Shown here: positions 26,561 through 64,000 of the stretch, one piece after another
How positions within the stretch are numbered: the stretch's first letter is position 1
How the letters are laid out: each line of letters opens with the position of its first letter
NCBI GenBank assembly: GCA_014706295.1
Contig: JACSVZ010000002.1
Span: 104,948,047-105,012,046 of the forward strand
Direction: 5' to 3'
Source of the DNA: Lycocorax pyrrhopterus obiensis
Lineage: Eukaryota; Chordata; Aves; Passeriformes; Paradisaeidae
Length of the DNA: 64,000 nucleotides
Notes under the pieces: model-generated
Database searches by the model: none
What the model was told of the DNA's origin: nothing
What the model saw: only the letters and a program-made list of their open reading frames with translations
Position numbers and translations under genes: made by a program

Positions 26561-29500
26561 CAGTGGCTTCCTCATCTCACTTACACTTGAGGTTTATAGC
26601 TGGAGGGGAAGTCAATAGTAAATATTTATCACCCCGACCAAGAACAGAACTTTTCACAATTCAAACAGAAGGGTGAGTTTTGAAAATCTTTCTTTAAAAT
26701 TAATTTAAGATAACCTTAAGCAAAAAATTTCTCTGATGCTTGAAGGCTTTCTCCTTAATGTGACAGAGTACTGCCAGTCTCTATGGCACTTGTTGACAGG
26801 ATTTTTGTAAGTGTAGCTGTTTGAGCCTTCTGTGTGCAGCTCAACATCATCTGTTCTGTCTGCAGAGTATTTACGGGAGAGACAGCTCAATGAACTCAGC
26901 ACGGGAGTGAGAGACAAAAACTCCACTGCCAATGACTTAGTATTTTGAGCAGTTCACTTAAGTATTGCTTCTTGGTCTTCTCTTTTATACAGCGTTTTTA
27001 TAACCCCTGCCACATAACAGCAGTGTTGTGCTAAGGCAGAGTGCCATTACAGTAAGATGTGTGGTTACTAATTCTTGCCAGACTATCTTTTTTAATTGTT
27101 CAATTTTATAGAGTGAGCTACTTAAGCCTAGATTTACCTACTCAGAATTAGCTTCATGGTAAGATAGGAAATTTACCTGTCATTCTTCCTGCTTTCTTTC
27201 TACATACTTATTAGAAATTTACCTGTTTAGAATGAGTAACGGTGGTGGTAATGGTAATAAAAAGCAGTGCTAGTCATAAAGAGTAGGCTGACCTGAAAGT
27301 TGTACCTGTATCTGCAGCTGAATCCATTCACAGGTTCTGTGTCAAATAAGAAAAATTAAAACAGTGTGAAAACAAAAGCTGTGGAATCTGGTAACTGATT
27401 AACTACTGGAGCACAGAACTACTTGCTGAGCTGAATAGAAAGGAATGAAGACAGGTTTTGTCATGCCTGTTAGGACAAAATAACTCTTTAACTTAAGTAA
27501 ATGTGAATCTTCTCAATTTCTGTGTAGCTAAATTTTAAAAAACCCTCACACAGCTACTTCCGTCTCCCAGGAATTCTTGATTTTGTCTTTCTTTAAGCAA
27601 AACAATTACCGTTCCCTTTTGTGATGTGAAAAACCCCCATATCAGAATCAGTGGATACAAACCACTAGATACAAAATATCTATACAGGATTATGTAAGAC
27701 TTTATGGTACTCACACAACAGGAAGCTTCAGTTATGTTTACTGCCAGCTATTTCCAGGTTGATGCTAGAATGAATACTATTCTTTTGTAGAGTGCCAAGA
27801 AAAAGGCCTCCTGAGCAGCTTTAAAAACCAATGAATTGAAATCACCTTCTCATTAGCAGCACTGTATCTGTGTGTAAAATTTTTTCTTCAAAGTGTGGCT
27901 AAACAGAAAAGAACATAAGAAAAGTTTTGCAGTCTCAAAGAAGTTGATAATATTCATCAGGAAAAAAAGTTTGATTTTATTATATTCTCTGTTGATTCTG
28001 CTATCAAATACGTAAGGAAAACTTGTTAAGGGATAAACCATTTCCCAAAGAAAAATTACAGCTGGCTGAACTGTATGGTTTGCACAAGAACTCTGTGTAG
28101 AGCCTATAAAATGCTACAAGAGAGTTTTGATTTCCAAAGCTATAGGATTTTAACACAGAACATGTTGAACATATTTAAAATTCAAACTAAATAAACCACT
28201 TTTCCTAAATGCTGCTTGCCATCCTCTCTCCCTCCAGTTTATGTGTTCTGTTTTATTTGGGTTTTCCTCAGTTGCCTTCTATTTTTTAGGGGGCTGGAAG
28301 AGCAGGGGCTATTGTTTGGGGATTTCTTTTTCCCAAATGGTAAGTAAAATACTACTTCCTATATATTGTTTCTTTTCTGTCTCTGACTTCATGTTGTTCA
28401 CTACAGTAAAAGGTAGGTGGCATGATTTTGTGCACAGATGTGTAAACTTTTACTTCAGCCTTCCAAAGCTGAGATAAATATGCATAACTACTCAAAGTGG
28501 TCATGTTAACCTGAGAAACATCAGTGGGAGCAAAGCATTTCCACATGCAGCTAACAAAAATAGGGGCTGCTGCTTAGAGCCTGAAGACCAGGAACACTGC
28601 TCTGGGGTCCTGCAACAGCATCCCTCAGGTTGCTTTTTTTTTTCCCCTCCATCAAGACTTCCTAAGAGACCTGAGAGTTTCAGTTGAATAAGCCCTGGCA
28701 GTTTCTGACTATAGAGGAGGAGCAGTGAAAGCACTTCAAAGAGGAGGGCTCCTTAAAGTGAACAGGGTTACTGGCATCGCGGAATTTGATCTTGGCTCAG
28801 TTTCAAATGTGGCCACGCAAGCAACTCGAGAAGAATCAAATTCAACTAGTGGGGGTGATGGAGTGGGTCCTCCCTACTTTTCCAGAAAAAGCAGCCACCT
28901 GCGCCAGACAGCAGTGGTGGTGTCTGTGGTCTGTGTGCCCTCCCAGCTGTAAGAAACCGTGCTATTCAGAGCACTGCCAGTTCCTACACTTCCAGTTCAA
29001 ATCCCATTTAGGTAGCAGCTGAACTGTGCCACATGCTCTTATTTGCTGCATCTGAAGTTGGACTCCTTTGATGTCCATACTGGCAACTGCAACATAAACT
29101 TCATTAAATGAACATGACTAGAGTGTTAAACGATATATTTATCTTTCAGTTGCAGATCTTTAAGTTGAGAAGGTTGTGAACACACTGGCCATGTATATGT
29201 ATGTGTGATCTATTACATCTGATGCAAACACATAAGGGCCTCACAATTTTATTTTATACACACACATATATATGTACATATATATGCAAAGAATGAAATA
29301 AGAATGAAAGAAGAAACACCTTTGTGCATAACGCAAATAAAATACTTAAATTGGACTTCCCATTGTAATTCAAAGCTGGTTTTAATCTTCACATCTAAAT
29401 TTAAAGTAATATAAAAAAAATGTAAGCTTTCTACTAATCTCTTGTAGCCCTACCCTGTATGCATATGCACTGAACTAGGTCACCTGCTGCTACCTGAGGG

Positions 29501-31839
29501 GTTAGAAACATTGATGCAGCCTCTGTACTACCCCTCAAAAAGAGAGGGGGGTGTGTGTGAATTAAGGGCTATTTTAAATTTTATCTGTGCTGTAATATTG
29601 CAGTACTCTTACAACAGAACTTTAGTTATTAGCTGATTTGCTGGTAAATAGTCCAGTCATCAAGAAGAAAGGCATTGCCACTAAACCGTAACTGAAAATC
29701 GACAGCTCCACCTACTACTACAGGATTAAACATTTCAGCCCATCCAGGTCTAAAATGGGCTAGGACAAAATAAGATTCCCTTTTTGCAGAATTTCTCATG
29801 GATAAGTGTTCTGTCACCTAGTTTAATGTGCCACAGCAAGGGTTACTTTGAAATCTGGACACGAGCCATGACACCACAGGAAGTTTCGTATCTGTTCAAG
29901 CGCAGCAACGGTGAAGCTTTTTTCCCACAGTTTTATTGTCTAGGTGTGTGTGTTTACTCTTACGAGGTGAATGAGATGCAGTTCCAGTTAGACTAGTCAT
30001 CTTAAGACACTCAGTGTAAGTGAATGTGGAATATCAGACTCTCCAGTCGTTTTCTACCACGTTCAATGAGCCAGGAATCTGTTCAGTGGCCAACTATGTG
30101 ATTACGGAGTACACAAAATCAAATAAATCTGGAAGGGAGATAAAAGTAAAGTTCAACCATTAGTGTTAATCCATTTTCACTTACTGTGGAGTAGATAAGG
30201 ATAACACTCCAGAAGTCAGTGGATTTATATTGCTGTAAAGTTCAAGATGAGAGAATATGAAAACAAACGGCTCACAGTTTATTGGGGTATAAAAGGGATG
30301 ACATAATTATTTGCTAGAGTGCTTCCTATAAATAGTACGAGAGGTATAGCTTATGGTAAAATATCTGATCAATCAGCAAGAGGGCTATTTTATTGCTACT
30401 TATCAGATCTGTGTGTAGATTTAAGACATCTGCTTCTCTTAACTCTGAGGAAATTATTACTTGCCTACATCACAAACTTTTAGATTACAGAAGTTTCAAA
30501 AGTAGCACGAAAAGCTGCCAACAAGCATTATTTAGAAAGACTGGAGTGTCTATCACAACCTATTATGACATGACAGCTTCTTCCCAAATATGTAGCCAAT
30601 TTTAGTTCCACCATATGTCTACTGAACTGATAATGGATCAAACTTACAATGTAAGCAATCTGCTGCTGCGCTCCTGAGCACCACTTTAATTTTATTTAAG
30701 TCGAAAAACAAGTGGTTAAACAATGGTGAGGAATGAGCAGAAAAGTTAAGATTTTTTCAAAATACTTCAGAATTCATGACACATACTTGATGGGAAACAA
30801 AAAGTATTTTCAACAAAGGGGAACAGATTTGAAGCCTGAATCATTAATCATCTCCTGTCTGCCAGTATTTCAAAATACCTCAAAAATGTTGAAATGGTAT
30901 TTCAGATCCAGTTTTATTTATGCTGTAGGTCCTTATTTATGACGTTTTCTTGAGACCTGAGTGATCTGAGTAATGTAAAAAGAGTTAGATGGAACAGCTA
31001 CCAACAATTATGAAATACCTGAACACCTAACTTTTTAAATATTGCTATTAACAATCTAGAAGGTATATGTTTGCAGCACTGGCCATTCCAAACTGATCAC
31101 CGTTGTGTCTTCTAGTCATGTCTCCAAGACGCCTCTGCAAGAGTTCCATATACACCAAAGTGGTTCAGTGGAATCATGTGCAGGCAGAATAGCAACAGTG
31201 AAAAGCTGTGTTTTGTTTCTATTTCATCACTAAGAACTACTTAAAATCAAGGGTTTTATCTCATTGCAGACAGCAGGGCTGGTCCCAATGAATGAAGGAA
31301 CATTGATCTGCAATTCTGGAAAAAAAATAACATTGAGAAGTGACAAAAAAGTTCAGCAGCCTTATGCTGTACTAAATTATTTGTGCCTACTGGTTTCCAT
31401 ACTCACATAAAACATAAAAATATGCCCAGGCTGCTCTGCTGTAGAGTAAAATGACAAGCCATGGAAACTGTTAAGATCAAGAAGGCAGAGGGGAAGCACT
31501 GCAAATACTTCTGTGTGTAAACCCCAGCAACCAGATTATAAATCCTGTGGCACAGATAGATTTAACAGCATAGCCCTAAAGGCAAGGCCACTTCTGGCAC
31601 AGTTGTACACCCCAATGATCCTCTTCACATCTAAACCAGCAAGAACTTCTTTCAGGAAGGCAGGGGCAGCACGTGTTTCAGTGCAGGCTCTTGCACACAC
31701 CCTTGCTTTTCCAGAGTGTTCTGTGCCTGCTGTAACACTGAACTGTGGCACCAGCCAGGGCCTGGCTGTCCCCTTGGCTTTCCTCTGGCAGCTCTCTGTG
31801 GAAACCCCAAGTACCAGGCCACAGGAAGAGAGGGCTTGG
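26561..31839. other. Intergenic DNA, no gene recognised
   Basis: AT-rich non-coding sequence. It contains an alternating CA/TA microsatellite at about 29257-29286. No exons, RNA genes or interspersed repeats were recognised with confidence. Confidence 0.55.
29257..29286. repeat. (CA)n/(TA)n microsatellite
   Basis: A run of about 30 bases of alternating purine and pyrimidine (tacacacacatatatatg, then tacatatatatg). Short, imperfect simple repeat. Confidence 0.85.
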
Positions 31840-32486
31840 ACAACACCTGGTGACCTTGATGAACGAACATGAGCCAGCAGTGTGCCCAGGTGGTCAAGAA
31901 GGCTAATGGCATCCTGGCCTGTGTCAGAAATAGTGTGGCCAGCAGGACCCTGTACTTGGCACTGGTGAGGCCGCACCACTAGTGCTGTGTCTAGGTTTGG
32001 GCCTCTCAATTCAGGAAGGACACTGAGGTGCTGGAGCATGTCCAGAGAAGGGCAGCAAAACTGGTAAAGGGTCAGGAGCACACGTTCCATGAGGAGCTGC
32101 TGAGGGAGCTGGCGTCGTTTGGCCTGGAGGAGGCTGAGATGAGAGCTCATCGCTCTCCACAACCACCAGAAAGGAGGCTGTAGCCAGGCAGGGGGTCAAC
32201 CTTTTCTCCCAGGCAACAAGTGACACGACAAAAAGAAGTGGCCTCAGGTTGCCCCAGAGGAGGCTTAGGTTGGACTTTAAGAAGAGTTTCTTCACAGAAA
32301 GGGCAATTAGACACTGGAATGGACGCCCAGGGAGGTGGAGGAATCACCGTCCCTGAAGGTGCTTAAGGAAAGACTGGACATTGCACTTAGTGCCGTGGTC
32401 TAGTTGACATGGGGATATTTGGTCAAAGGCTGGACTCGATGACCTCAGCGGTCTTTTCCAGCCCAGCTGATCCTGTGATTCTGTGA
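31840..32486 (+). mobile_element. CR1 LINE 3' portion, just upstream of RBBP8 promoter
   Basis: Sense CR1 running from the end of the reverse-transcriptase ORF into the 3' end. Hallmarks are 'catgagccagcagtgtgccc' at 31869, 'aaggctaatggcatcctggc' near 31900, 'agtgtggccagcaggaccct' near 31932, the 'agaggaggctta..ttggac..aagaagagtttcttcac' block near 32260-32296, 'actggaatgg' near 32312, 'ggctggactcgatgacctc' near 32430, and the terminal 'tcctgtgattctgtga' ending at 32486. Open frames on the opposite strand here (for example 31536-32162) are antisense to the repeat and not genes. The 5' edge is approximate. Confidence 0.9.
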
Positions 32487-32517
32487 CCGTGTCACTCCTG
32501 CCACCTGAACCCTGCTG

Positions 32518-32552
32518 CGGGCGGGCGGGCGGACAGGCCGGGGGCAGGGGGG
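32518..32552 (+). promoter_or_regulatory. G-run cluster / putative G-quadruplex and Sp1-type boxes
   Basis: Three GGG runs separated by single C (gcgggcgggcgggcgg), then a 5-G and a 6-G run. This satisfies a G3+ x4 quadruplex pattern on the coding strand just upstream of the core motifs. GGGCGG Sp1 boxes are embedded in it. A matching C-run cluster on the coding strand lies at 32761-32786. Confidence 0.55.
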
Positions 32553-32560
32553 CAGACCCT

Positions 32561-32570
32561 CACTTCCGCT
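32561..32570 (-). promoter_or_regulatory. ETS (GABPA/ELK-type) site
   Basis: On the minus strand the sequence reads AGCGGAAGTG, a perfect match to the ETS core CCGGAAGT apart from the first base. Such sites are typical of CpG-island housekeeping promoters. A second CGGAAG core lies at 32588-32593 on the plus strand. Confidence 0.6.
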
Positions 32571-32571
32571 C

Positions 32572-32581
32572 TCTCGCGAGA
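32572..32581. promoter_or_regulatory. TCTCGCGAGA core-promoter element, copy 1
   Basis: An exact copy of the palindromic TCTCGCGAGA element, known from TATA-less vertebrate promoters. A 9/10 second copy (CCTCGCGAGA) lies at 32594-32603, 22 bp downstream. Confidence 0.7.
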
Positions 32582-32593
32582 GCAGCGCGGAAG

Positions 32594-32603
32594 CCTCGCG
32601 AGA
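32594..32603. promoter_or_regulatory. TCTCGCGAGA-like element, copy 2
   Basis: CCTCGCGAGA differs from the consensus palindrome at the first base only. The 22-bp spacing from copy 1 is about two helical turns. Confidence 0.55.
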
Positions 32604-32659
32604 GCTGCCTGCGCGCCGCCTCCCACGGCAGGGACGGCGCTCGCTGCGGTTTTTCCTTT

Positions 32660-32678
32660 TTTCCCGCCGTTGGCGCGC
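32660..32678 (+). promoter_or_regulatory. Two adjacent E2F-type sites
   Basis: TTTCCCGCC at 32660-32668 and TTGGCGCGC at 32670-32678 match the E2F consensus TTTSSCGC closely. They lie within or next to the predicted first exon. In mammals CtIP expression rises at G1/S and its promoter has been reported to respond to the E2F/RB pathway. The same control in this species is inference. Confidence 0.5.
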
Positions 32679-32700
32679 GGAGCCGCCGGGAGCCAACCAG

Positions 32701-35670
32701 GTAACGGCGCGCGCTTGCCTCATCCTCCGCCGGGGAGCGACCGCGAGCGCGCCGCTCCCGCCCCACTCCCGCCCCGCCCCGCCCCGGGGACCGGCCCGCC
32801 ACAGCCCCTCCGGCTCCGGGTCCCCGCCGGCCGCTCTACAGGCACTGTCCCGCCTGCCCGAGGGAGCCCCGTTCTCTCCGTTTGGGAGGCTCCCGCCGCT
32901 CGGGAGAAGCGGCGTGTGGGACATGCCATACCGCTCCTCTGCCGTCCCGACTGCGGGGTGTGACCCAAGCCTGGCGGGAAGCTCCCAGGTGTTGGTCATG
33001 GCAGGATTTCCCAGAGCATCCCGGCGTGTCTTTCGAGTGAGTTTTCTGTGCGGTGTTCTTGCAAGAGGGAAAGGAGAACAAAATTCACCGCCGGGAGGTA
33101 CAGGAGAGTTGAGTTTGTAGGAGCAGCCGGTGGTTTTTGGTGGGGATTAAGGCTCCGTGTGCTCCCCAGAATCCCGGAGGGGCAGTGTGTTCCCGGCGGA
33201 GAGGTATCAACCCCGATAAGCAGCCTCGGCGCGTTGTCGGTGCTGATCGATTGCTGGAGGCAATCATTGTTGAAGCCGTGTTTTCACGGTGCCGGAAGGA
33301 GTTGGTTTGTGGAAGAAGAGGGAAATGGACGCTTTTAGGTGGTTCTATGAAAGCGTCAGCCGGCAGCATAGCTGCAAAGCAGGACATCCGGGAGAAGGGC
33401 TAGCACTGTGCTTCCATCCTCCTCCCACGCAGCTTCCACTTCTGTCCCTGCCTGCAAGTGTCCGTGCATCCAACTCAGGCGTTTTTTTCCCTAAGGACTG
33501 GAAAGCACTTTCTTAGGACTGGAGAGTAAGCCATCACTTTTACGCCTGTGCAGCTGCCCAGGCCTTGTCAAAGGCTCGACTTGCATGCTTCTTGCGAGCC
33601 CTGTATTTTAAAGGGAGGTTGAACACCTGTGGGAAGCAGTGTATCATTTTGGGATCTTGAAGCAGATGAAGCTTGGGAAAATGCATTGCTCTTTTTTCCC
33701 TATTTGTAGTCCGTTAACGTACTAATAACTTGCAGAAACGCTGAGCGGGTTTTGTGCATTTTTTTTCTTGCAGTCATCTTGGGGGAAAAGAACCCCAAAA
33801 CAAACGCTAGGGCCAGCATTTGCTGTCTAGAGTCGAATGACCTTTCCGTGGAAATGAGTCATCTGACATACTTAAATATGTAACAGTAAGTGAAAGCAGG
33901 CTTGTGGTTTTCACTGCCCTAGTGCTTGACAGAGAAAAAGCTTAATCCTGAAGCATCTGTTGAAGGTGCAAAGCAACCTTCGAGTTTGAAAGCCATTCCT
34001 AATGTCACTAGGCAATTGGTTCCACAATGAAGCATTGTGAGATGGCTTAATGTGGCTGCACACAAAGTAGAGCATTTCATCTGCAAAGATGCAAGCAAAT
34101 TATTGTTCAACTTCTGTTGAAGAGTTGTAGGCGTTGCTAATTTGAAAAGGTAATTTTATTTTCTGTCAAGGACTTCTCTGAAGATAACACTTGCTAACTT
34201 GAAACCATATACTGAAATAGGCACTGAATTTTCTATGGACAGAGCAGGTTAAAGCAAGTGTGGAGGTGTTGGCTTCATTACTGTAACATTTAAATATCCT
34301 TATGCTACAGAAAACATGCAGTTCAAATGTTTCTGTTGAGAGTAATGTTTTGTTCCATTATTTTTATTTCATTGTAAAGACAGCCAGACTGAAAAAAAGT
34401 GACTTGCTTAAGACAGTGCACAGAGAGATGAGACAGGAGAGTGGAACCAAAGCCTCCAGCCCTTACACTTGGTTATTGACCACTGGACCGAACATTTTAT
34501 TGTGGTGAATCTGGAGGACCAGCTAAATCAGTAGCTGCATTCAGATACTCTAAGTTGGTTGAAGGCTCTCAAGATAGGAAATGCAGCTTCTTGACTAATC
34601 GTAGACCTTGTATCATCTGAACTATAACTGATCGTCTGAACTATAACTTATGCCTCGAAAATTTGAGAGCAAATAGTTCTTTCCATTTGGCAATATAGGC
34701 ATGGTGGTTTGTGTGCTCAAGTTGCTAATTTAGGAGTAGTACAAAATATCTATCTTTCTTTTTTTACTGCATTTTATATTACAGAGTCATAGAGATAGTC
34801 CACCTGGTAATGACAGTCCCTGTTCAAAAGTGTTTGTTTAAAATTGACTGTGTAAAAATAGGGAAAACTTAGAATGTCCGGTTTCACAGAGAGGGAACCG
34901 AAGGACAGCGATTACAGGAGTATTTCAATATTGGACACGCAGTGCTGGTAGAATTGAATCTTACCTTGGCTCGGACCCAGATCTGAGTACCATGCTTCCC
35001 CTGTAGAATGCCTGAGGCCATCATGTCTGTAAGAAACCCTTCAAAACAAGTGAGAATTATGGGTAAATTATCCTAAGTTTTGTAGGCAGTCAAGCTTTTA
35101 AGACAGCGCTATCTAACTTTGATAGTTTTCTCAAATATTAATGTTTTGGAGATTTATGGATTTTGAGATTAATCTCCTTTTTTTAAATCAGGGAGTGAGA
35201 ATCATTTCAATGTAGAATTATGAAGACTTCAAGGGGATGTGAGCTTTTCTTTGCAAAAGGATGTCATTTGAATCAAAGTTTATATAAAAGATGTATATAC
35301 ATAAATCCATCTCTGATAAAACTTTTGTCAAATGCTTTTGCTGGCAGCCACATTTTGGCACTATGGCTTACTTTTGGAAAACAGGAATTCTATTTAACTA
35401 TATCTTTAGATAGGAAAAAAATAAAAACTCCTAAGTATTTTAATTTAATTTTAAGTTGATAGCTTTTTAAGGGGAGGAAAATTCTGTTAGTTTGTAATTG
35501 CCTGCAGCAAAATACTTAGCATCGTCTAAGCTTTCAGGGTGACTATCAGTATAAAAGTATATAAATATATATCCTCGGCAAGGATAGACAGTAAACTTAG
35601 TATTTCATCCATGGCTACAAGTTATACTCTGATAAATTCAAATGTTAGTGTTGTCATTGTGTTGTTACAG
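32701..35670 (+). other. RBBP8: RBBP8 intron 1
   Basis: Runs from donor gtaacg at 32701 to acceptor ttgttacag ending at 35670. The first 700 bp is the 3' half of the CpG island; the rest is AT-rich. A coding-strand C-run cluster at 32761-32786 could form a quadruplex on the opposite strand. No repeats or internal exons were recognised. Confidence 0.65.
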
Positions 35671-35704
35671 ACGTACACCTCTCTTCAGAAACAGTTTCAT
35701 AACT

Positions 35705-35710
35705 ATGTAA
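35705..35710 (+). other. Start-stop upstream ORF (ATG TAA)
   Basis: In the 5' untranslated part of exon 2, ATG at 35705 is followed immediately by TAA, with A at -3. If the acceptor at 35670 is right, this is a minimal start-stop uORF 70 bases before the main start, in the same frame as it. Confidence 0.5.
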
Positions 35711-35779
35711 TTTAAAATACAAAGTTTGAGAGTGAGCCAGTGCTGCAAGTCAAAGAAGCTGGGAGCAGCAAAAAGCAAG

Positions 35780-64000
<28,221 letters not shown>

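Larger units (their letters stand above)
32590..32700 (+). other. RBBP8: RBBP8 non-coding first exon (3' end defined)
   Basis: The 3' border is the donor ag|gtaacg at 32700/32701, inside the CpG island. The 5' border is a guess based on the core motif cluster. Mammalian RBBP8 also begins with a non-coding exon and has its start codon in exon 2, which matches this arrangement. Which other 5' exons might be used cannot be seen. Confidence 0.55.
32515..33380. promoter_or_regulatory. CpG-island promoter of RBBP8
   Basis: GC and CpG content jump abruptly at about 32515, directly after the CR1 end, and decay by about 33380. The densest part (32515-32850) contains GC boxes, an ETS site, two TCTCGCGAGA-type elements and two E2F-type sites, then a splice donor at 32701. 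There is no obvious TATA box, as expected for a housekeeping DNA-repair gene. The transcription start is not determined; the motif cluster suggests about 32580-32640. Open reading frames through this island on both strands follow from high GC content and are not called as genes. Confidence 0.85.

Noticed and set aside
28897..28925. A CTCF-like GCGCAGGTGGCTGC on the minus strand
   Set aside because: Several core positions differ from the consensus; too weak to call.
31536..32162. 208-codon minus-strand open frame
   Set aside because: It is largely antisense to the CR1 copy at 31840-32486 and has no homology to a gene; the CR1 sense landmarks explain the sequence.
32445..32999. 184-codon and other open frames through the CpG island on both strands
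   Set aside because: High GC content removes stop codons by chance; products are low-complexity Arg/Gly/Pro and cross the exon 1 donor.

Overview
The window is vertebrate nuclear DNA, almost certainly from a bird and probably a passerine. The coding exons are short and separated by long AT-rich introns with GT/AG borders. The interspersed repeats are CR1 LINEs, the dominant avian family. One intronic repeat has a tRNA-Ile-like head and a CR1-like tail, the layout of the passerine SINE family TguSINE1.

Layout. Positions 1 to about 31.8 kb form a non-coding desert with no gene I can support. It holds one degraded CR1 3' end (4425-4663), a convergent pair of strong CTCF-like motifs (9343-9417), a CpG-bearing patch that may be a conserved element (26217-26560), homopolymer tracts and a microsatellite. 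In other amniotes the region upstream of RBBP8 is the long gap towards GATA6, so this desert is probably that interval (inference; GATA6 is not in the window). A second CR1 (about 31840-32486) ends just before a compact CpG-island promoter (about 32515-33380). That promoter carries a G-run cluster, ETS, TCTCGCGAGA and E2F-type motifs, and a first-exon splice donor at 32700/32701.

From there to the right edge the window is one gene, RBBP8 (CtIP), on the + strand. I could place a non-coding first exon and 16 coding exons in phase (35780 to 61494). They encode the first 829 residues in the preferred model. The last part of the protein (the rest of the Sae2-like C-terminal domain, including the CDK site equivalent to human T847) lies beyond 64000. 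The tetramerisation/coiled-coil N-terminus, the CxxC, the BRCA1-binding SPVF, a KEN box, the CtBP-binding PLDLS and the start of the C-terminal domain are all present. The RB-binding LxCxE motif of human CtIP is not.

No multi-gene system, operon, CRISPR array, tRNA gene or complete mobile element is present, and I found nothing that amounts to an undescribed biological system. The most useful leads are the missing LxCxE motif beside an E2F-bearing promoter, the candidate insulator pair in the desert, the lineage-marking SINE, a 78-nt intronic hairpin, several splice-site ambiguities in RBBP8, and a start-stop upstream ORF.
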